From contig NZ_ATYB01000014.1 of assembly GCF_000427465.1 (NCBI RefSeq), positions 2,850,558-2,914,557 of the forward strand: a stretch of 64,000 nucleotides of DNA, given 5' to 3'. Every line of letters begins with the position of its first letter. The first letter of the stretch is position 1. A model generated the notes under the pieces. The model was not told the DNA's origin and ran no database searches. It saw only the letters and a program-made list of their open reading frames with translations. The DNA comes from Sinorhizobium arboris LMG 14919. GTDB lineage: Bacteria > Pseudomonadota > Alphaproteobacteria > Rhizobiales > Rhizobiaceae. The position numbers were made by a program, and so were the translations under genes. This document shows positions 45,916-55,163 of this stretch, piece after piece.

Positions 45916-47289
45916 GTGAACAGAACAGTTGAAAGCGCCGAGGGCCGGGGGAGGATGAGAAAAGTCGGTTGGAGAAGCGGACAGCTCATTATTTTGCTGG
46001 CTGCGGTCTGTTTGTTGGCGGTAGAGCGAGCCCACACCGCTGAAGAAAGATGCCGCATCCAAGTTCTGACTTCATATCCTGAAGAATTCTATCGCCCCTT
46101 CGTTGAGCGATTTTCTGCCGATCAAGGCATCAGCGTATGCGTCACCAACAAGAACACGATTGCACTGATCCGGCATGTGCGCGAGAAGCGCCGCCCGGAG
46201 CCTGATATCGTATGGGCGAGCTCGCCGACGGCTTTCAGGGCTTTGGATGCGGCCGGACTGTTAGCTCGCCGCCCCGAGATGGTCCGGAGTGCCTCTGATT
46301 TCGCCGGCATCGAGGTCGATGATCCGAATGGCTCACGCTTCGGCTTCGCGCTGTCCCGCATCGGCGTGATGTGGAGGCCGGGACATGACATGAGCATACC
46401 GGGTGCGATGTCGGACCTTGGATTGCCGTCTTACGCCGGCACACTCGGCCTCACCTCGCCCGCGCGAAGCGGCACCATGCACTTGTTCGTCGAGACAGTG
46501 CTGCAACACTACGGTTGGGAGGCTGGATGGGCATTGCTGTCGCGCATTGGTGGAAATGCGGCGACGATAACGGCTCGGAGTTTCGGAGTCCCGGAGGGCG
46601 TGGCGAAGGGACGGTTCAGTTTCGGGATCGGGATCGATTTTCTCGCGCAAGCCAATGAGGGGGGGCAGCGTCTCGGCTTCGCTGCCCTCTCGCCATCGAT
46701 CGTCTTTCCGGCGAGCGTTGCGATTACGGAACATTCGGATCAGGACAGGGGGGCGATGGCGTTTGTCGACTTCCTCCGGTCCGAAGCCGCTCAGAATCTG
46801 CTGCTACGCCCCAATCTTGCGCGCATTCCGATCACACCAGGACTGTGGGCGCAGGTGGGCTTCGAACCGGCGCAGGATGCTTCAGCATTTGACACGGCCC
46901 TGGCGGCGCGGCGCATCGCGGTCGTCAGCGCGCTCTTCGACGAGATGATCACGTATCGATATGTCGATCTGGTCGAGTTGTGGGCGGCAGTCCGGCGGTT
47001 CGAAAGGGACCAGCTGGTCATGGAATCAGGCACAGAGAAGGCACTGGTCGCCAATCTCAGGAACCTGCTGGAGGCTGTTCCCGTGGCGTCGTTCATGTCG
47101 GACGCTGCCGAGCTGGAGGAGGCGCTATCGGCTCTGCCGCTCGATTCTGACGCACAGCCGTCTGGATCAGGGATTGCCTTGCGCGACAGTTGGTCCCGTG
47201 ACTTCGACGAACGCTTCAGACGCGCCCGCGAACTTGTCGCGCGGATCGAGGCCTCCGGTCAAAGCCGAACGAAAGAAGCAGTCCAGTGA
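45916..47289 (+). CDS. PgtC/AfuA-like periplasmic binding protein paired with a sensor kinase
   Basis: This 457-residue exported binding protein is a paralog of the transporter's own binding protein at 50836. Shared segments are SYPEEFYRPFVERFSADQG versus SFPSDLTDVFKTAFMKENP, PDIVWASSPTAFRAL versus SDIFWASAPDAFEVL, and SALFDEMITYRYVDL versus NSLFDVMITYRLEDL. It begins with a GTG at 45916, or an ATG at 45955 (MRKVGWRSGQLIILLAAVCLL), which gives the better signal peptide. It overlaps the sensor kinase gene by four bases, as PgtC does with PgtB in Salmonella. It likely presents bound ligand to the kinase's periplasmic domain. Confidence 0.85.
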   Translation: MNRTVESAEGRGRMRKVGWRSGQLIILLAAVCLLAVERAHTAEERCRIQVLTSYPEEFYRPFVERFSADQGISVCVTNKNTIALIRHVREKRRPEPDIVWASSPTAFRALDAAGLLARRPEMVRSASDFAGIEVDDPNGSRFGFALSRIGVMWRPGHDMSIPGAMSDLGLPSYAGTLGLTSPARSGTMHLFVETVLQHYGWEAGWALLSRIGGNAATITARSFGVPEGVAKGRFSFGIGIDFLAQANEGGQRLGFAALSPSIVFPASVAITEHSDQDRGAMAFVDFLRSEAAQNLLLRPNLARIPITPGLWAQVGFEPAQDASAFDTALAARRIAVVSALFDEMITYRYVDLVELWAAVRRFERDQLVMESGTEKALVANLRNLLEAVPVASFMSDAAELEEALSALPLDSDAQPSGSGIALRDSWSRDFDERFRRARELVARIEASGQSRTKEAVQ

Positions 47290-49292
47290 GACCGGCTTTC
47301 ACAACGCTCAGATGGAAGCTGGCGGCCTCCCTGGCAGTGATCGCTGGAGTGGCGGTGGCGGCGACACTGGTCACCGGCATAACGCTGGACCGCGTCAGTC
47401 GCTCGGTGGCCAATCTCGCCGTCGAGAACCTGGGCGCTTCCGCTGTCAATGCACGGTTCGCCGAGATCGGCCAGGCAATTCGCGTCGAGGTGCCGGCCTT
47501 AGGCGACGCGCAGACACAGTTCGAACGGGAGACAGCGCTTGAACGGTTGACGGATCATTTCGGAGGCATTCGAGAGTTGCTGGGGCAGGCGAAACGTAGC
47601 GAGGGCGGCTATTCGGTCGGTCTCGGCGACGTCATCTCCTCGCTTGAGGCCAATATCCGTGACCTGGACACGAATGTGGGCAAACGTTTTTTCCTGAAGT
47701 CAGCGCTTGCGCAACAGGTGACCCGGATCAACCGGTTGCATGGGGATTTTCTGCTCGAGGTCGAGCCCTTGCTGACAGATGCACGATTCAACGTCGGATC
47801 CGCGCTGCGGCATGCCGGAGGAACCGGCGGCGCACATGCGTTTCATCACGCACTCGTCGCAGAGGAGGTTCGCGCTACGGAGGCGCTCGGGCGGCTGCAC
47901 GCCAATGCAAATCTGGCAGTCGGCCTGATATTGCGGGCGGCAAGTGAGAACGAGTATCGGGCGATCGAGTATCTCCAGGGACGTCTGGCAGAGACGGTTG
48001 AGGAAGCGAATGAAACCGCCGCTATGCTTGTCGGGAACAGTAGCTCCATTACGCTGCGACAGTTGTGGCATCAACTCGCCAGATTTAGTGACGGCGAGGA
48101 CAGCCTGTTGAATCTGAAGCTTCGCGAAAGCGGACTTCTCTCAGAAAACATGCAATTGCAGGAGACGAGCGGCGCGCTCCTCACTAAGCTTGGAGACTTG
48201 GTCGCGGGGGCCGTTCGCGAGAGCGGCAGACGCTCGGAGCTGGCGTCCGAAGAAATCGCCGTCATCGTTTCGAATGCCCACCTGTTGAACGCTGCCAGCA
48301 CCGCGATCCTGCTGGCGCTGCTCCTAGCCTTCTCGGTCGTGTTCGTACGAGGGAAGCTCCTTCTGCGATTAATGGATGTTCTCTCGTCCATGCGTCTTAT
48401 TGCCGACGGCAAGACAGATATATCTGTACCCGTTTCAGGTCCCGATGAGATCGGCCAACTTGCCGATGCGGTTCGTCTGTTTCAGGACAAATCCCGAGCC
48501 CTTGACGTCCACGCAACCGAATTGAGGAGATCGAACGAGGCGCTTCTTGAGGAGATCGATCTTCGGCGGCGGGCGGAGACGGAGCTGAGGGAAACGCAGG
48601 CGGAACTTATACAGGCAGCAAAACTGGCCGCGCTTGGGCAGCTTTCGGCGGGCATCGCCCATGAATTCAACCAGCCGCTTATGGCCATGCGTTCCTATAC
48701 GCACAATGCGCTGCGCTATGTTGAGCGCGGCGATCTGGACAAGATCCGCGAGAAACTGGCCGACATGGACCGGGTGATCGGTCGGCTGTCGAAGTCGTCA
48801 AACCACTTGAAGCGGTTCGCGCGCCGCCCGCAGGAGGTGGTGACCCGGCACGACCTGTCGGATGTCGCGTCAAACGCGCTTTCCCTCTTCGAAGAACGCC
48901 TGGCACGGGAAGGGGTGCATGTCCGTTGGGATCGTCCCGAGCACCCGGTGCACGTCATGACCGAGCCAGCCCTTCTGGAGCAGGTGCTCGTCAACCTGAT
49001 CAGCAACGCGCTTGACGCTATGCGGGAGATTGCCTCACCTCAGCTTGTCGTTGGTGTGAGCGAGACGGGCAAACTCGCCCGCGTCAGCATCCGCGACAGT
49101 GGGGCCGGGTTCAGCGATGAGGTGCGTGATCGCCTGTTCGATCCCTTCTTCACGACCAAGCCACCCGGCGAGGGTCTCGGGCTCGGTCTGTCGATATCAT
49201 ACAATGTGATCCGGGATCTCGGCGGCAGGCTGGAGGTCAGGCGGGCACGAGGAGGCGGCGTCTTGGCAACCGTGGAGCTATTCAAGTCATGA
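47286..49292 (+). CDS. Sensor histidine kinase, PgtB/DctB-like
   Basis: This 668-residue membrane kinase has TM1 at about residues 13-32 and a periplasmic, mostly helical sensor domain to about 333. TM2 lies at about 334-355, followed by HAMP (LLRLMDVLSSMRLIADGKTDISVPVSGPDEIGQLADAV) and a coiled coil. The HisKA phosphoacceptor is H459 in GIAHEFNQPLMAMRS. The ATPase domain has the N box NLISNALDAM, DSGAGFSDEV and GLGLGLSISYNVI. The HEFNQPL motif is that of the DctB/PgtB group. GTG start at 47286. It overlaps the upstream PgtC-like gene and the downstream response regulator by four bases each. Confidence 0.92.
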   Translation: MRPAFTTLRWKLAASLAVIAGVAVAATLVTGITLDRVSRSVANLAVENLGASAVNARFAEIGQAIRVEVPALGDAQTQFERETALERLTDHFGGIRELLGQAKRSEGGYSVGLGDVISSLEANIRDLDTNVGKRFFLKSALAQQVTRINRLHGDFLLEVEPLLTDARFNVGSALRHAGGTGGAHAFHHALVAEEVRATEALGRLHANANLAVGLILRAASENEYRAIEYLQGRLAETVEEANETAAMLVGNSSSITLRQLWHQLARFSDGEDSLLNLKLRESGLLSENMQLQETSGALLTKLGDLVAGAVRESGRRSELASEEIAVIVSNAHLLNAASTAILLALLLAFSVVFVRGKLLLRLMDVLSSMRLIADGKTDISVPVSGPDEIGQLADAVRLFQDKSRALDVHATELRRSNEALLEEIDLRRRAETELRETQAELIQAAKLAALGQLSAGIAHEFNQPLMAMRSYTHNALRYVERGDLDKIREKLADMDRVIGRLSKSSNHLKRFARRPQEVVTRHDLSDVASNALSLFEERLAREGVHVRWDRPEHPVHVMTEPALLEQVLVNLISNALDAMREIASPQLVVGVSETGKLARVSIRDSGAGFSDEVRDRLFDPFFTTKPPGEGLGLGLSISYNVIRDLGGRLEVRRARGGGVLATVELFKS

Positions 49293-50686
49293 GCAACCAT
49301 ACGACAGGCTTGCCCGTCGTTTTGGTCGACGACGAAGTTGAGATTCGCAGCGCTTGGGCGGAAACGCTGGCGTTGGAGGCGTATAAGCCCTTGGCGTTCG
49401 GCAACGGGCAGGAAGCGCTGCGCGCGCTTTGCGTCGACTGGCCGGGCGCGGTCGTCACCGATCTTCGCATGCCGGTCATGGATGGGATGAATTTCCTCGA
49501 GGCCGTGCGGAGAATCGATCCCGACATCCCGGTCATCATCGTGACGGGACATGGCGACATCCCGATGGCGGTGCGCGCGGTGCGATCAGGTGCTTACGAC
49601 TTTATCGAAAAGCCGGCGGATCCGGAGACGATGCTCGCCGCTGTGGCGCGTGCCGTGCGAATGCGATCGCTTGTTATCGAGAACCGGCGCCTGTCGAGAA
49701 AGGGTAGCGGCGGCTATGAGATCGAAAAGCACCTTGTCGGCAACAGCGAGGCGATGAGGCGATTGCGCCAACGCGTCGCCGCCGTCGCGGCCGCCGATGT
49801 GAACACGGTGATCTATGGCGAGACCGGTTCCGGAAAAGAGCTTGTGGCACGCGCGCTGCACAGCCTCGGGCCGCGACGCAACGGCTCCTTCGTGGCTCTG
49901 AACTGCGGCGCACTGCCCGACACGCTGATTGCGAGTGAACTGTTCGGCCATGAGGCCGGGGCCTTCACCGGAGCGGATCGGCGCCGCATTGGCAGGCTCG
50001 AACAGGCGAGCGGCGGCACATTGTTTCTGGACGAGATCGAAAGCATGCCGATCGCGCACCAAACCCAGCTTTTGCGCGCACTCCAGTCGCAGGTCATCGA
50101 ACGTTTAGGCGGTAAGGCGGAGATCCCGATCAATGTTCGGGTTGTCGCAGCTTCGAAGGCGGACCTCGAGGAGGCATCTTCGGAGGGGCGTTTTCGGGCC
50201 GATCTTTACTATCGGATCGCCGTGGCGATGGTCTCGATTCCGCCGCTTCGACACCGGGTCGAGGATATCCCGCTCCTGTTCATGAATTACACTGAGAAGT
50301 GCGCCAAGAGCAGAGGAATCAAGTTGGCCACGCCGGATACAGCTTTCTTCGAAGAGCTGTGCACCCGGCCGTGGAAAGGCAATGTCAGGGAACTGGTGAA
50401 TTTTGCGGAGCGGCATGCGCTCGGGATAGACGCCGACCTTGGCGAGATGGCTATTGCGGGCGAGGAAAGGCGGAGCCTGCCGGATCAGGTGGACGCATTC
50501 GAGAAACGCATCCTCATCAATGCCCTGCGCGCGACTGGCGGGCGTGCGCAGCAGACAGCCGATCTGCTCCGCATTCCCAGGAAGAGGCTTTATCTGCGCC
50601 TGCAGCGTCATGGACTCGATCGCGAGGGGTTCTGCGGAGAGGCCGAGTCACTAGTGACACGCGACGAAGACGACCTGGGTCAATAG
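49289..50686 (+). CDS. Sigma-54-dependent response regulator, PgtA/DctD-like
   Basis: This 465-residue NtrC-family activator has a receiver domain with acidic pocket VLVDDE and phosphoacceptor D58 in VVTDLRMP. The AAA+ domain has Walker A GETGSGKE (about 177-184), the sigma-54-contact loop GAFTGA (224-229) and Walker B GGTLFLDEIE. The C-terminal Fis-type HTH reads GGRAQQTADLLRIPRKRLYLRLQRHGL. Its stop codon lies within one of the two palindromes proposed as its own binding sites. It presumably activates the two sigma-54 promoters at 50.77 and 56.10 kb. Confidence 0.94.
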   Translation: MSNHTTGLPVVLVDDEVEIRSAWAETLALEAYKPLAFGNGQEALRALCVDWPGAVVTDLRMPVMDGMNFLEAVRRIDPDIPVIIVTGHGDIPMAVRAVRSGAYDFIEKPADPETMLAAVARAVRMRSLVIENRRLSRKGSGGYEIEKHLVGNSEAMRRLRQRVAAVAAADVNTVIYGETGSGKELVARALHSLGPRRNGSFVALNCGALPDTLIASELFGHEAGAFTGADRRRIGRLEQASGGTLFLDEIESMPIAHQTQLLRALQSQVIERLGGKAEIPINVRVVAASKADLEEASSEGRFRADLYYRIAVAMVSIPPLRHRVEDIPLLFMNYTEKCAKSRGIKLATPDTAFFEELCTRPWKGNVRELVNFAERHALGIDADLGEMAIAGEERRSLPDQVDAFEKRILINALRATGGRAQQTADLLRIPRKRLYLRLQRHGLDREGFCGEAESLVTRDEDDLGQ

Positions 50687-50692
50687 TGACCC
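50645..50692. promoter_or_regulatory. Paired palindromic upstream activator sites for the importer promoter
   Basis: GAGTCA-CTAG-TGACAC (50645-50660) and GGGTCA-ATAG-TGACCC (50677-50692) have centres 32 bp apart, about three DNA turns, with the proximal centre 95 bp before the -12 element. The proximal site covers the stop codon of the response regulator gene. The same arrangement recurs at 55964-56011. Assignment to this regulator is inference. Confidence 0.7.
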
Positions 50693-50764
50693 CCATCGTG
50701 TTGATGCGCTGTTCTTTTTTCTTTTGATTTCAATGCATTCGTTGTTCGCCGGATGCTTCGGTGA

Positions 50765-50781
50765 TTGGCACGGAGGTTGCT
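50765..50781 (+). promoter_or_regulatory. Sigma-54 promoter of the AfuABC-like importer
   Basis: TTGGCACGGAGGTTGCT matches the sigma-54 consensus TGGCACG-N4-TTGCW with GG at -24 and GC at -12 separated by the required 10 bases. Transcription would start near 50791, about 45 bases before the binding-protein ATG. It lies just downstream of a sigma-54 activator gene. Confidence 0.85.
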
Positions 50782-50835
50782 CCCAGGTGTTTGGCGGCTT
50801 GCTGGCCGCTTTGCGCAGAAATCCGGGAGGAACCC

Positions 50836-52191
50836 ATGTCCGCAAGAATTCACCACCTGTTGAAACAAGCCTGCTTCAGTGTCGCCGCGGCGGCGTTGCT
50901 CGTCGCAATGCCGGCCTCTGCCGCTGACGACAGGCTCGTCATCGTCACGTCGTTCCCCTCCGACCTGACCGATGTGTTCAAGACTGCCTTTATGAAAGAA
51001 AACCCGTCGATCGCGGTGGAGATTGTCAACAAGAGCACCTCGTCCGGAGTGAAATACCTGGTCGAGACGGCAAAGAACAATCAGTCCGACATCTTCTGGG
51101 CCTCCGCTCCGGACGCGTTCGAGGTGCTCAAGGAGCAGGATCTTCTTGCGCCGTATTCGAAGTCGGTCGAGGGGATTCCTGCCGATTTCAACGGCTATCC
51201 TATCAACGATCCGGACGGCATGTATCTGGGCTTCGCGCTTTCCGGCTACGGCATCATGTGGAACACCCGCTACATGGAGGCCTTCGATCTGCCGGTGCCG
51301 AAGGAGTGGAGCGATCTGGAGAAGGCAGTCTATCACGGACATGTCGGCACTTCCTCGCCGTCGCGCTCCGGCACCACACATCTGACGATTGAGACCATTC
51401 TGCAGGGCGAGGGCTGGCAGAACGGCTGGGAGACCGTCAAGGCGATCTCCGGCAATGCCAAGACTATCACGGAGCGAAGCTTCGGTGTGCCGGACGGCGT
51501 CAACAGCGGCTCGTTCGGCATTGGCATCGTCATCGACTTCTTCGGTTTCTCATCGAAGGCTTCGGGCTTCCCGGTCGAGTTCCAATATCCGAGCGTGACC
51601 GCACTAGTGCCCGCCAATATCGGTGTGGTTGCCAACGCCCCCAACGAGGGGCCGGCGCAGAAGTTCATCGACTTCCTTCTTTCTGAGCAGGGGCAAGCGC
51701 TCCTTTTCGATCCGAAGATCATGCGCCTCCCGGTCAACGAGAACGCATACAAGAAAGCACCGGAAGGGCTTCCCAATCCCTTTGACGGGTCGATCAAGAC
51801 GGAGGTCAATTTCGACAGCGCCCTTTCGGAAAAGCGCTACAACGTCGTCAATTCGCTCTTCGACGTCATGATCACCTATCGTCTGGAGGATCTGCGGAAC
51901 GCGACCGCGGCCATTCAAAGGGCCGAGGCCGCACTCGCTGAAGCAGGCGGCGACAATGCCGAAGCGCGCGCCCTGATCGATGAGGCCAAGGCGCTGGTTG
52001 CGGAACTTCCAGTCGACGAGACGCAGGCTATGGACGCGGACTTCAACGCCATCTTCAAGGTCGAGCGCAAATCCGCCGACGACAAGGTCGAAGGGCGGCA
52101 GGCCGAGATCGAGCAGCAGTGGGACGCGAAGGTAGTCGCGAACTACCAGAAGGCGATCGAATTCGCCGACAAAGCTCGTTCGATGTTCTGA
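50836..52191 (+). CDS. AfuA-like ABC transporter substrate-binding protein
   Basis: This 451-residue exported binding protein has signal peptide MSARIHHLLKQACFSVAAAALLVAMPASA and an iron/sulfate-type (PBP class II) fold with LVIVTSFPSDLTDVF, DIFWASAPDAFEVL and SSPSRSGTTHLTIETIL. A helical C-terminal extension of about 110 residues contains ALAEAGGDNAEARALIDEAKALVAELPVDET. The ATG at 50836 has GGGAGGAA. AfuA proteins were once called iron binders, but in Actinobacillus the homologous AfuABC imports sugar phosphates. The paralogy with a PgtC-like sensor partner and two phosphatases points the same way here. Confidence 0.88.
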   Translation: MSARIHHLLKQACFSVAAAALLVAMPASAADDRLVIVTSFPSDLTDVFKTAFMKENPSIAVEIVNKSTSSGVKYLVETAKNNQSDIFWASAPDAFEVLKEQDLLAPYSKSVEGIPADFNGYPINDPDGMYLGFALSGYGIMWNTRYMEAFDLPVPKEWSDLEKAVYHGHVGTSSPSRSGTTHLTIETILQGEGWQNGWETVKAISGNAKTITERSFGVPDGVNSGSFGIGIVIDFFGFSSKASGFPVEFQYPSVTALVPANIGVVANAPNEGPAQKFIDFLLSEQGQALLFDPKIMRLPVNENAYKKAPEGLPNPFDGSIKTEVNFDSALSEKRYNVVNSLFDVMITYRLEDLRNATAAIQRAEAALAEAGGDNAEARALIDEAKALVAELPVDETQAMDADFNAIFKVERKSADDKVEGRQAEIEQQWDAKVVANYQKAIEFADKARSMF

Positions 52192-52306
52192 GACGTAGCA
52201 ATCATCTGTTTGATACCGGGTCGCACCCGTCCCCTTCCTGCTGTGGTGGGCAGGGGGTGCGGCCTGCCGTACCGCTCCCCGATTTTCATGATTGGAGTAT
52301 GGATTG

Positions 52307-54034
52307 ATGTCGTCCGCAGTTTTACGGCGACCGGCGTTCGCGTCCTCGCTTGGCCCTTATGTCGTGGCCGGCCTGGTGCTCTTGTTTCTCGGCGCATTCC
52401 TGATCGTGCCGGTGCTCAAGGTCATCCAGGTTGCGTTTCAGGATCCGTCGACGGGTGCCCCCACGCTGGTCAATTTCTACGATTTCTTCAACAGCACGCT
52501 CTTCCGGCAGTCGTTCTTCAACTCTCTCTACGTGTCCGGCATGTCGGTGATCATCGCGTCGGCGATCGCCCTGCCGCTCGCCTACTTCACGACGCGGTTC
52601 AACTTTTCGGGCTCTGTGATCATTCAGACGCTGGCCTTTGTCCCGCTGATCATGCCGCCCTTCATCGGCGCAGTCGCCATGCAGCTCCTCTTCGGCGCCA
52701 ACGGCAGCGTCAATCTCCTTCTGCGCGACTATTTCGGCGTGAGTTTCCCGTTCATGGAGGGCCTGAACGGGGTGATTTTCGTCCAGAGCATTCACTACTT
52801 CCCCTTCATCCTGATCAATCTCTCGGCCAGTCTGCAGAACATCGACCGGTCGATGGAGGAAGCCGCACAGATGCTCGGCTCGAGCGGTGTTCGTCTGTTT
52901 CGCCGGATCGTCTTTCCGCTGGCGATGCCTGGCTATATCGCCGGGGCCTCGCTGGTGTTCGTGAAGGTCTTCGATGATCTCGGCACGCCCCTGCTCCTGA
53001 ACGTCAACACCATGCTGGCGCCGCAAGCCTATCTGCGCATATCCTCCGTCGGCATTTCCGACCCGATGGGTTACGTCATCTCCTGCATCCTGATCGCCTT
53101 CTCGATCTTTGCGATGTGGGTGTCGTTCCTTGGCATGCGCGGCAGGGACTATTCGACCACACAAAAGGGCGGCGGCGGACTCGCCAAACGTGACCTCCGC
53201 CCCCATGAGGCGATTCTCTGCTACCTGGTCGTCCTGCTGATCCTTGCGATCGTTCTTGCGCCCCATTTTGGATTGCTGCTTCTGTCGCTGGGCACCGTTT
53301 GGTCCTTCAGCGTCCTGCCTGATGGGTTCACCCTTGCGCACTACAGCACGGCGCTAACATCGGCCTGGGGGTTCATCCAGAACACGCTCCTCTATGCGGG
53401 GCTCGCGGGACTGATCGACGTCGTTCTGGGTACGGCTATCGCCTATGTCGTGATGCGCACCGACATCATCGGCCGGAAGTGGCTGGACTATATGGCGGTG
53501 GCCGCACTGGCGGTGCCGGGCGTGGTCTTGGGCATTGGATATCTGCGGGTGTTCTACGGGATCGAACTGCCGGGCACGGGGAAACCCTTGGCGACTTGGT
53601 GGGGCATCATTGTCATCGCCCTCGCCGTGCGTCGTCTGCCCTACGCGTTGCGGTCCTGCACGGCGGCCCTGCAGCAGATTTCTCCATCGCTTGAAGAAGC
53701 CTCGGAAAACCTTGGGGCATCGAAGTTCAGGACAGTTTGCCGCATCGTCGTGCCCCTCATGGCGAGTGGATTGGTCGCGGGGTTCGTCACGAGCTTCTCG
53801 ACGGCGGCAGTCGAGCTTTCAGCAACCATCATGCTGGTATCGAGCGAGCGCGACGCGCCGCTGGCCTACGGTCTCTATCTGTTCATGCAATCGGCGGCCG
53901 GCCGCGGCCCGGGTGCAGCGCTCGGCGTGTTGGCGGTCATCATCGTCGGCTTCGCCACCTATCTCTCGCACCGCCTCATCGACAAGGCACGTCGCAATCG
54001 AACCAACTCGGGAGACACCGGGGGAGGACACTAA
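52307..54034 (+). CDS. AfuB-like ABC transporter permease, two-domain
   Basis: This 575-residue inner-membrane permease carries two fused permease domains, each with an EAA loop: EEAAQMLGSSGVRLFRRIVFPLAMPGYIAGASL in the first and EEASENLGASKFRTVCRIVVPLMASGLVAGF in the second. About 12 helices are predicted. The layout is that of FbpB/AfuB. The ATG at 52307 has GGAG nine bases upstream. It is followed by the ATPase at 54036 and by no separate second permease, as expected for a fused protein. Confidence 0.92.
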   Translation: MSSAVLRRPAFASSLGPYVVAGLVLLFLGAFLIVPVLKVIQVAFQDPSTGAPTLVNFYDFFNSTLFRQSFFNSLYVSGMSVIIASAIALPLAYFTTRFNFSGSVIIQTLAFVPLIMPPFIGAVAMQLLFGANGSVNLLLRDYFGVSFPFMEGLNGVIFVQSIHYFPFILINLSASLQNIDRSMEEAAQMLGSSGVRLFRRIVFPLAMPGYIAGASLVFVKVFDDLGTPLLLNVNTMLAPQAYLRISSVGISDPMGYVISCILIAFSIFAMWVSFLGMRGRDYSTTQKGGGGLAKRDLRPHEAILCYLVVLLILAIVLAPHFGLLLLSLGTVWSFSVLPDGFTLAHYSTALTSAWGFIQNTLLYAGLAGLIDVVLGTAIAYVVMRTDIIGRKWLDYMAVAALAVPGVVLGIGYLRVFYGIELPGTGKPLATWWGIIVIALAVRRLPYALRSCTAALQQISPSLEEASENLGASKFRTVCRIVVPLMASGLVAGFVTSFSTAAVELSATIMLVSSERDAPLAYGLYLFMQSAAGRGPGAALGVLAVIIVGFATYLSHRLIDKARRNRTNSGDTGGGH

Positions 54035-54035
54035 C

Positions 54036-55163
54036 ATGAATTTGACAACGAATACGATGAATGTCGCTCGAACCAATCCCGGGATCGAGGGAACCCAGAG
54101 GGGTGTAAAGCCTGTCGCGATCGACATCGAGGACATCCACTTGTCCTTCGGGTCGACGGATGTCCTCAAGGGCATAAATCTCAGGATCGAGCCGGGCGAG
54201 TTCTTTGCCTTTCTCGGCCCGTCCGGGTCGGGAAAATCGACGCTGCTGCGCGCGATTGCCGGATTTGGCCCGGTTCCGAAGGGGAGAATCCTGCTCGACG
54301 GACAGGACGTGGTCGGTCTGGTGCCCTGGAAGCGCAACGTCGGCATGGTGTTCCAGAGCTATGCGCTCTGGCCGCATATGTCGGTGGCAAGGAACGTCGC
54401 CTATGGCCTTGATGAGCGGCGCGTGCCGAGGGCCGAGGCCACGGAACGGGTCAGGGCCGCCCTCGATCTCGTGGGGATGAGCAAGTTTGCCGATCGCTAT
54501 CCATCCCAGCTTTCGGGTGGCCAGCAGCAGCGCGTCGCCCTCGCAAGGACAATCGTCGTCGAGCCGCGCGTGCTCCTGCTCGACGAGCCGCTGTCCAATC
54601 TCGATGCCAATCTCCGCGTCCAGATGCGACAGGATCTCCTGAAGCTGCAGCGGCGGCTAGGGATAACGACGATCTTCGTGACCCATGACCAGGAAGAGGC
54701 CAACACGATCTGCGACCGCATCGCCGTGATGGCGGATGGTGTCGTCCAGCAGGTTGGAAGGCCTGACGATGTCTATGACAGTCCGGTCAACAGCTTCGTG
54801 GCGAAGTTCCTTGGCACGGCGAATGTACTTGAAGGTCGGGTCGAGGCTGCCGGCGGCGCGAGTTCGTTCACGAGCACGAAGGGACTAAAGGTTTCTCTGG
54901 CCGGGCAACACACCGCCGGACCCGCAAGGCTCGTGCTGCGTCCGCAAGGCATTGCGTTCCGCGAGGGTCGCGACCCTCGCTCGCTCGACGGCGTCATCGC
55001 TTCAGCGGAATTTCTCGGCGGGATGGTTCGATACTTCGTCGACGTCGGCGGCGAGCGACTGCTCGTTGACGAACATCATCGGCGCGGCGCCAGTCGCCGT
55101 GGCGAGGGTGAGGCCGTATGGATCTGTGTCGATCAGGACCAGGCGGTGGTGATCCGTGACTGA
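54036..55163 (+). CDS. AfuC-like ABC transporter ATP-binding protein
   Basis: This 375-residue ATPase has Walker [18 protein letters not shown] loop VFQSYALWPHMSV, signature [16 protein letters not shown], Walker B VLLLDEPLSNLD and the switch His in FVTHDQEEA. A C-terminal TOBE-like regulatory domain follows (NVLEGRVEAAGGASSF ... LVLRPQGIAFREG). The ATG at 54036 follows GGGGGAGGA. It overlaps the start of the histidine phosphatase by eight bases, so that enzyme is translationally coupled to the importer. Confidence 0.94.
   Translation: MNLTTNTMNVARTNPGIEGTQRGVKPVAIDIEDIHLSFGSTDVLKGINLRIEPGEFFAFLGPSGSGKSTLLRAIAGFGPVPKGRILLDGQDVVGLVPWKRNVGMVFQSYALWPHMSVARNVAYGLDERRVPRAEATERVRAALDLVGMSKFADRYPSQLSGGQQQRVALARTIVVEPRVLLLDEPLSNLDANLRVQMRQDLLKLQRRLGITTIFVTHDQEEANTICDRIAVMADGVVQQVGRPDDVYDSPVNSFVAKFLGTANVLEGRVEAAGGASSFTSTKGLKVSLAGQHTAGPARLVLRPQGIAFREGRDPRSLDGVIASAEFLGGMVRYFVDVGGERLLVDEHHRRGASRRGEGEAVWICVDQDQAVVIRD

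Noticed and set aside
50836..55163. Annotation of the AfuABC-like importer as an iron(III) transporter
   Set aside because: The fold is shared with iron binders, but the PgtC-like paralog, the sensor kinase and two phosphatases point to a phosphorylated organic ligand.
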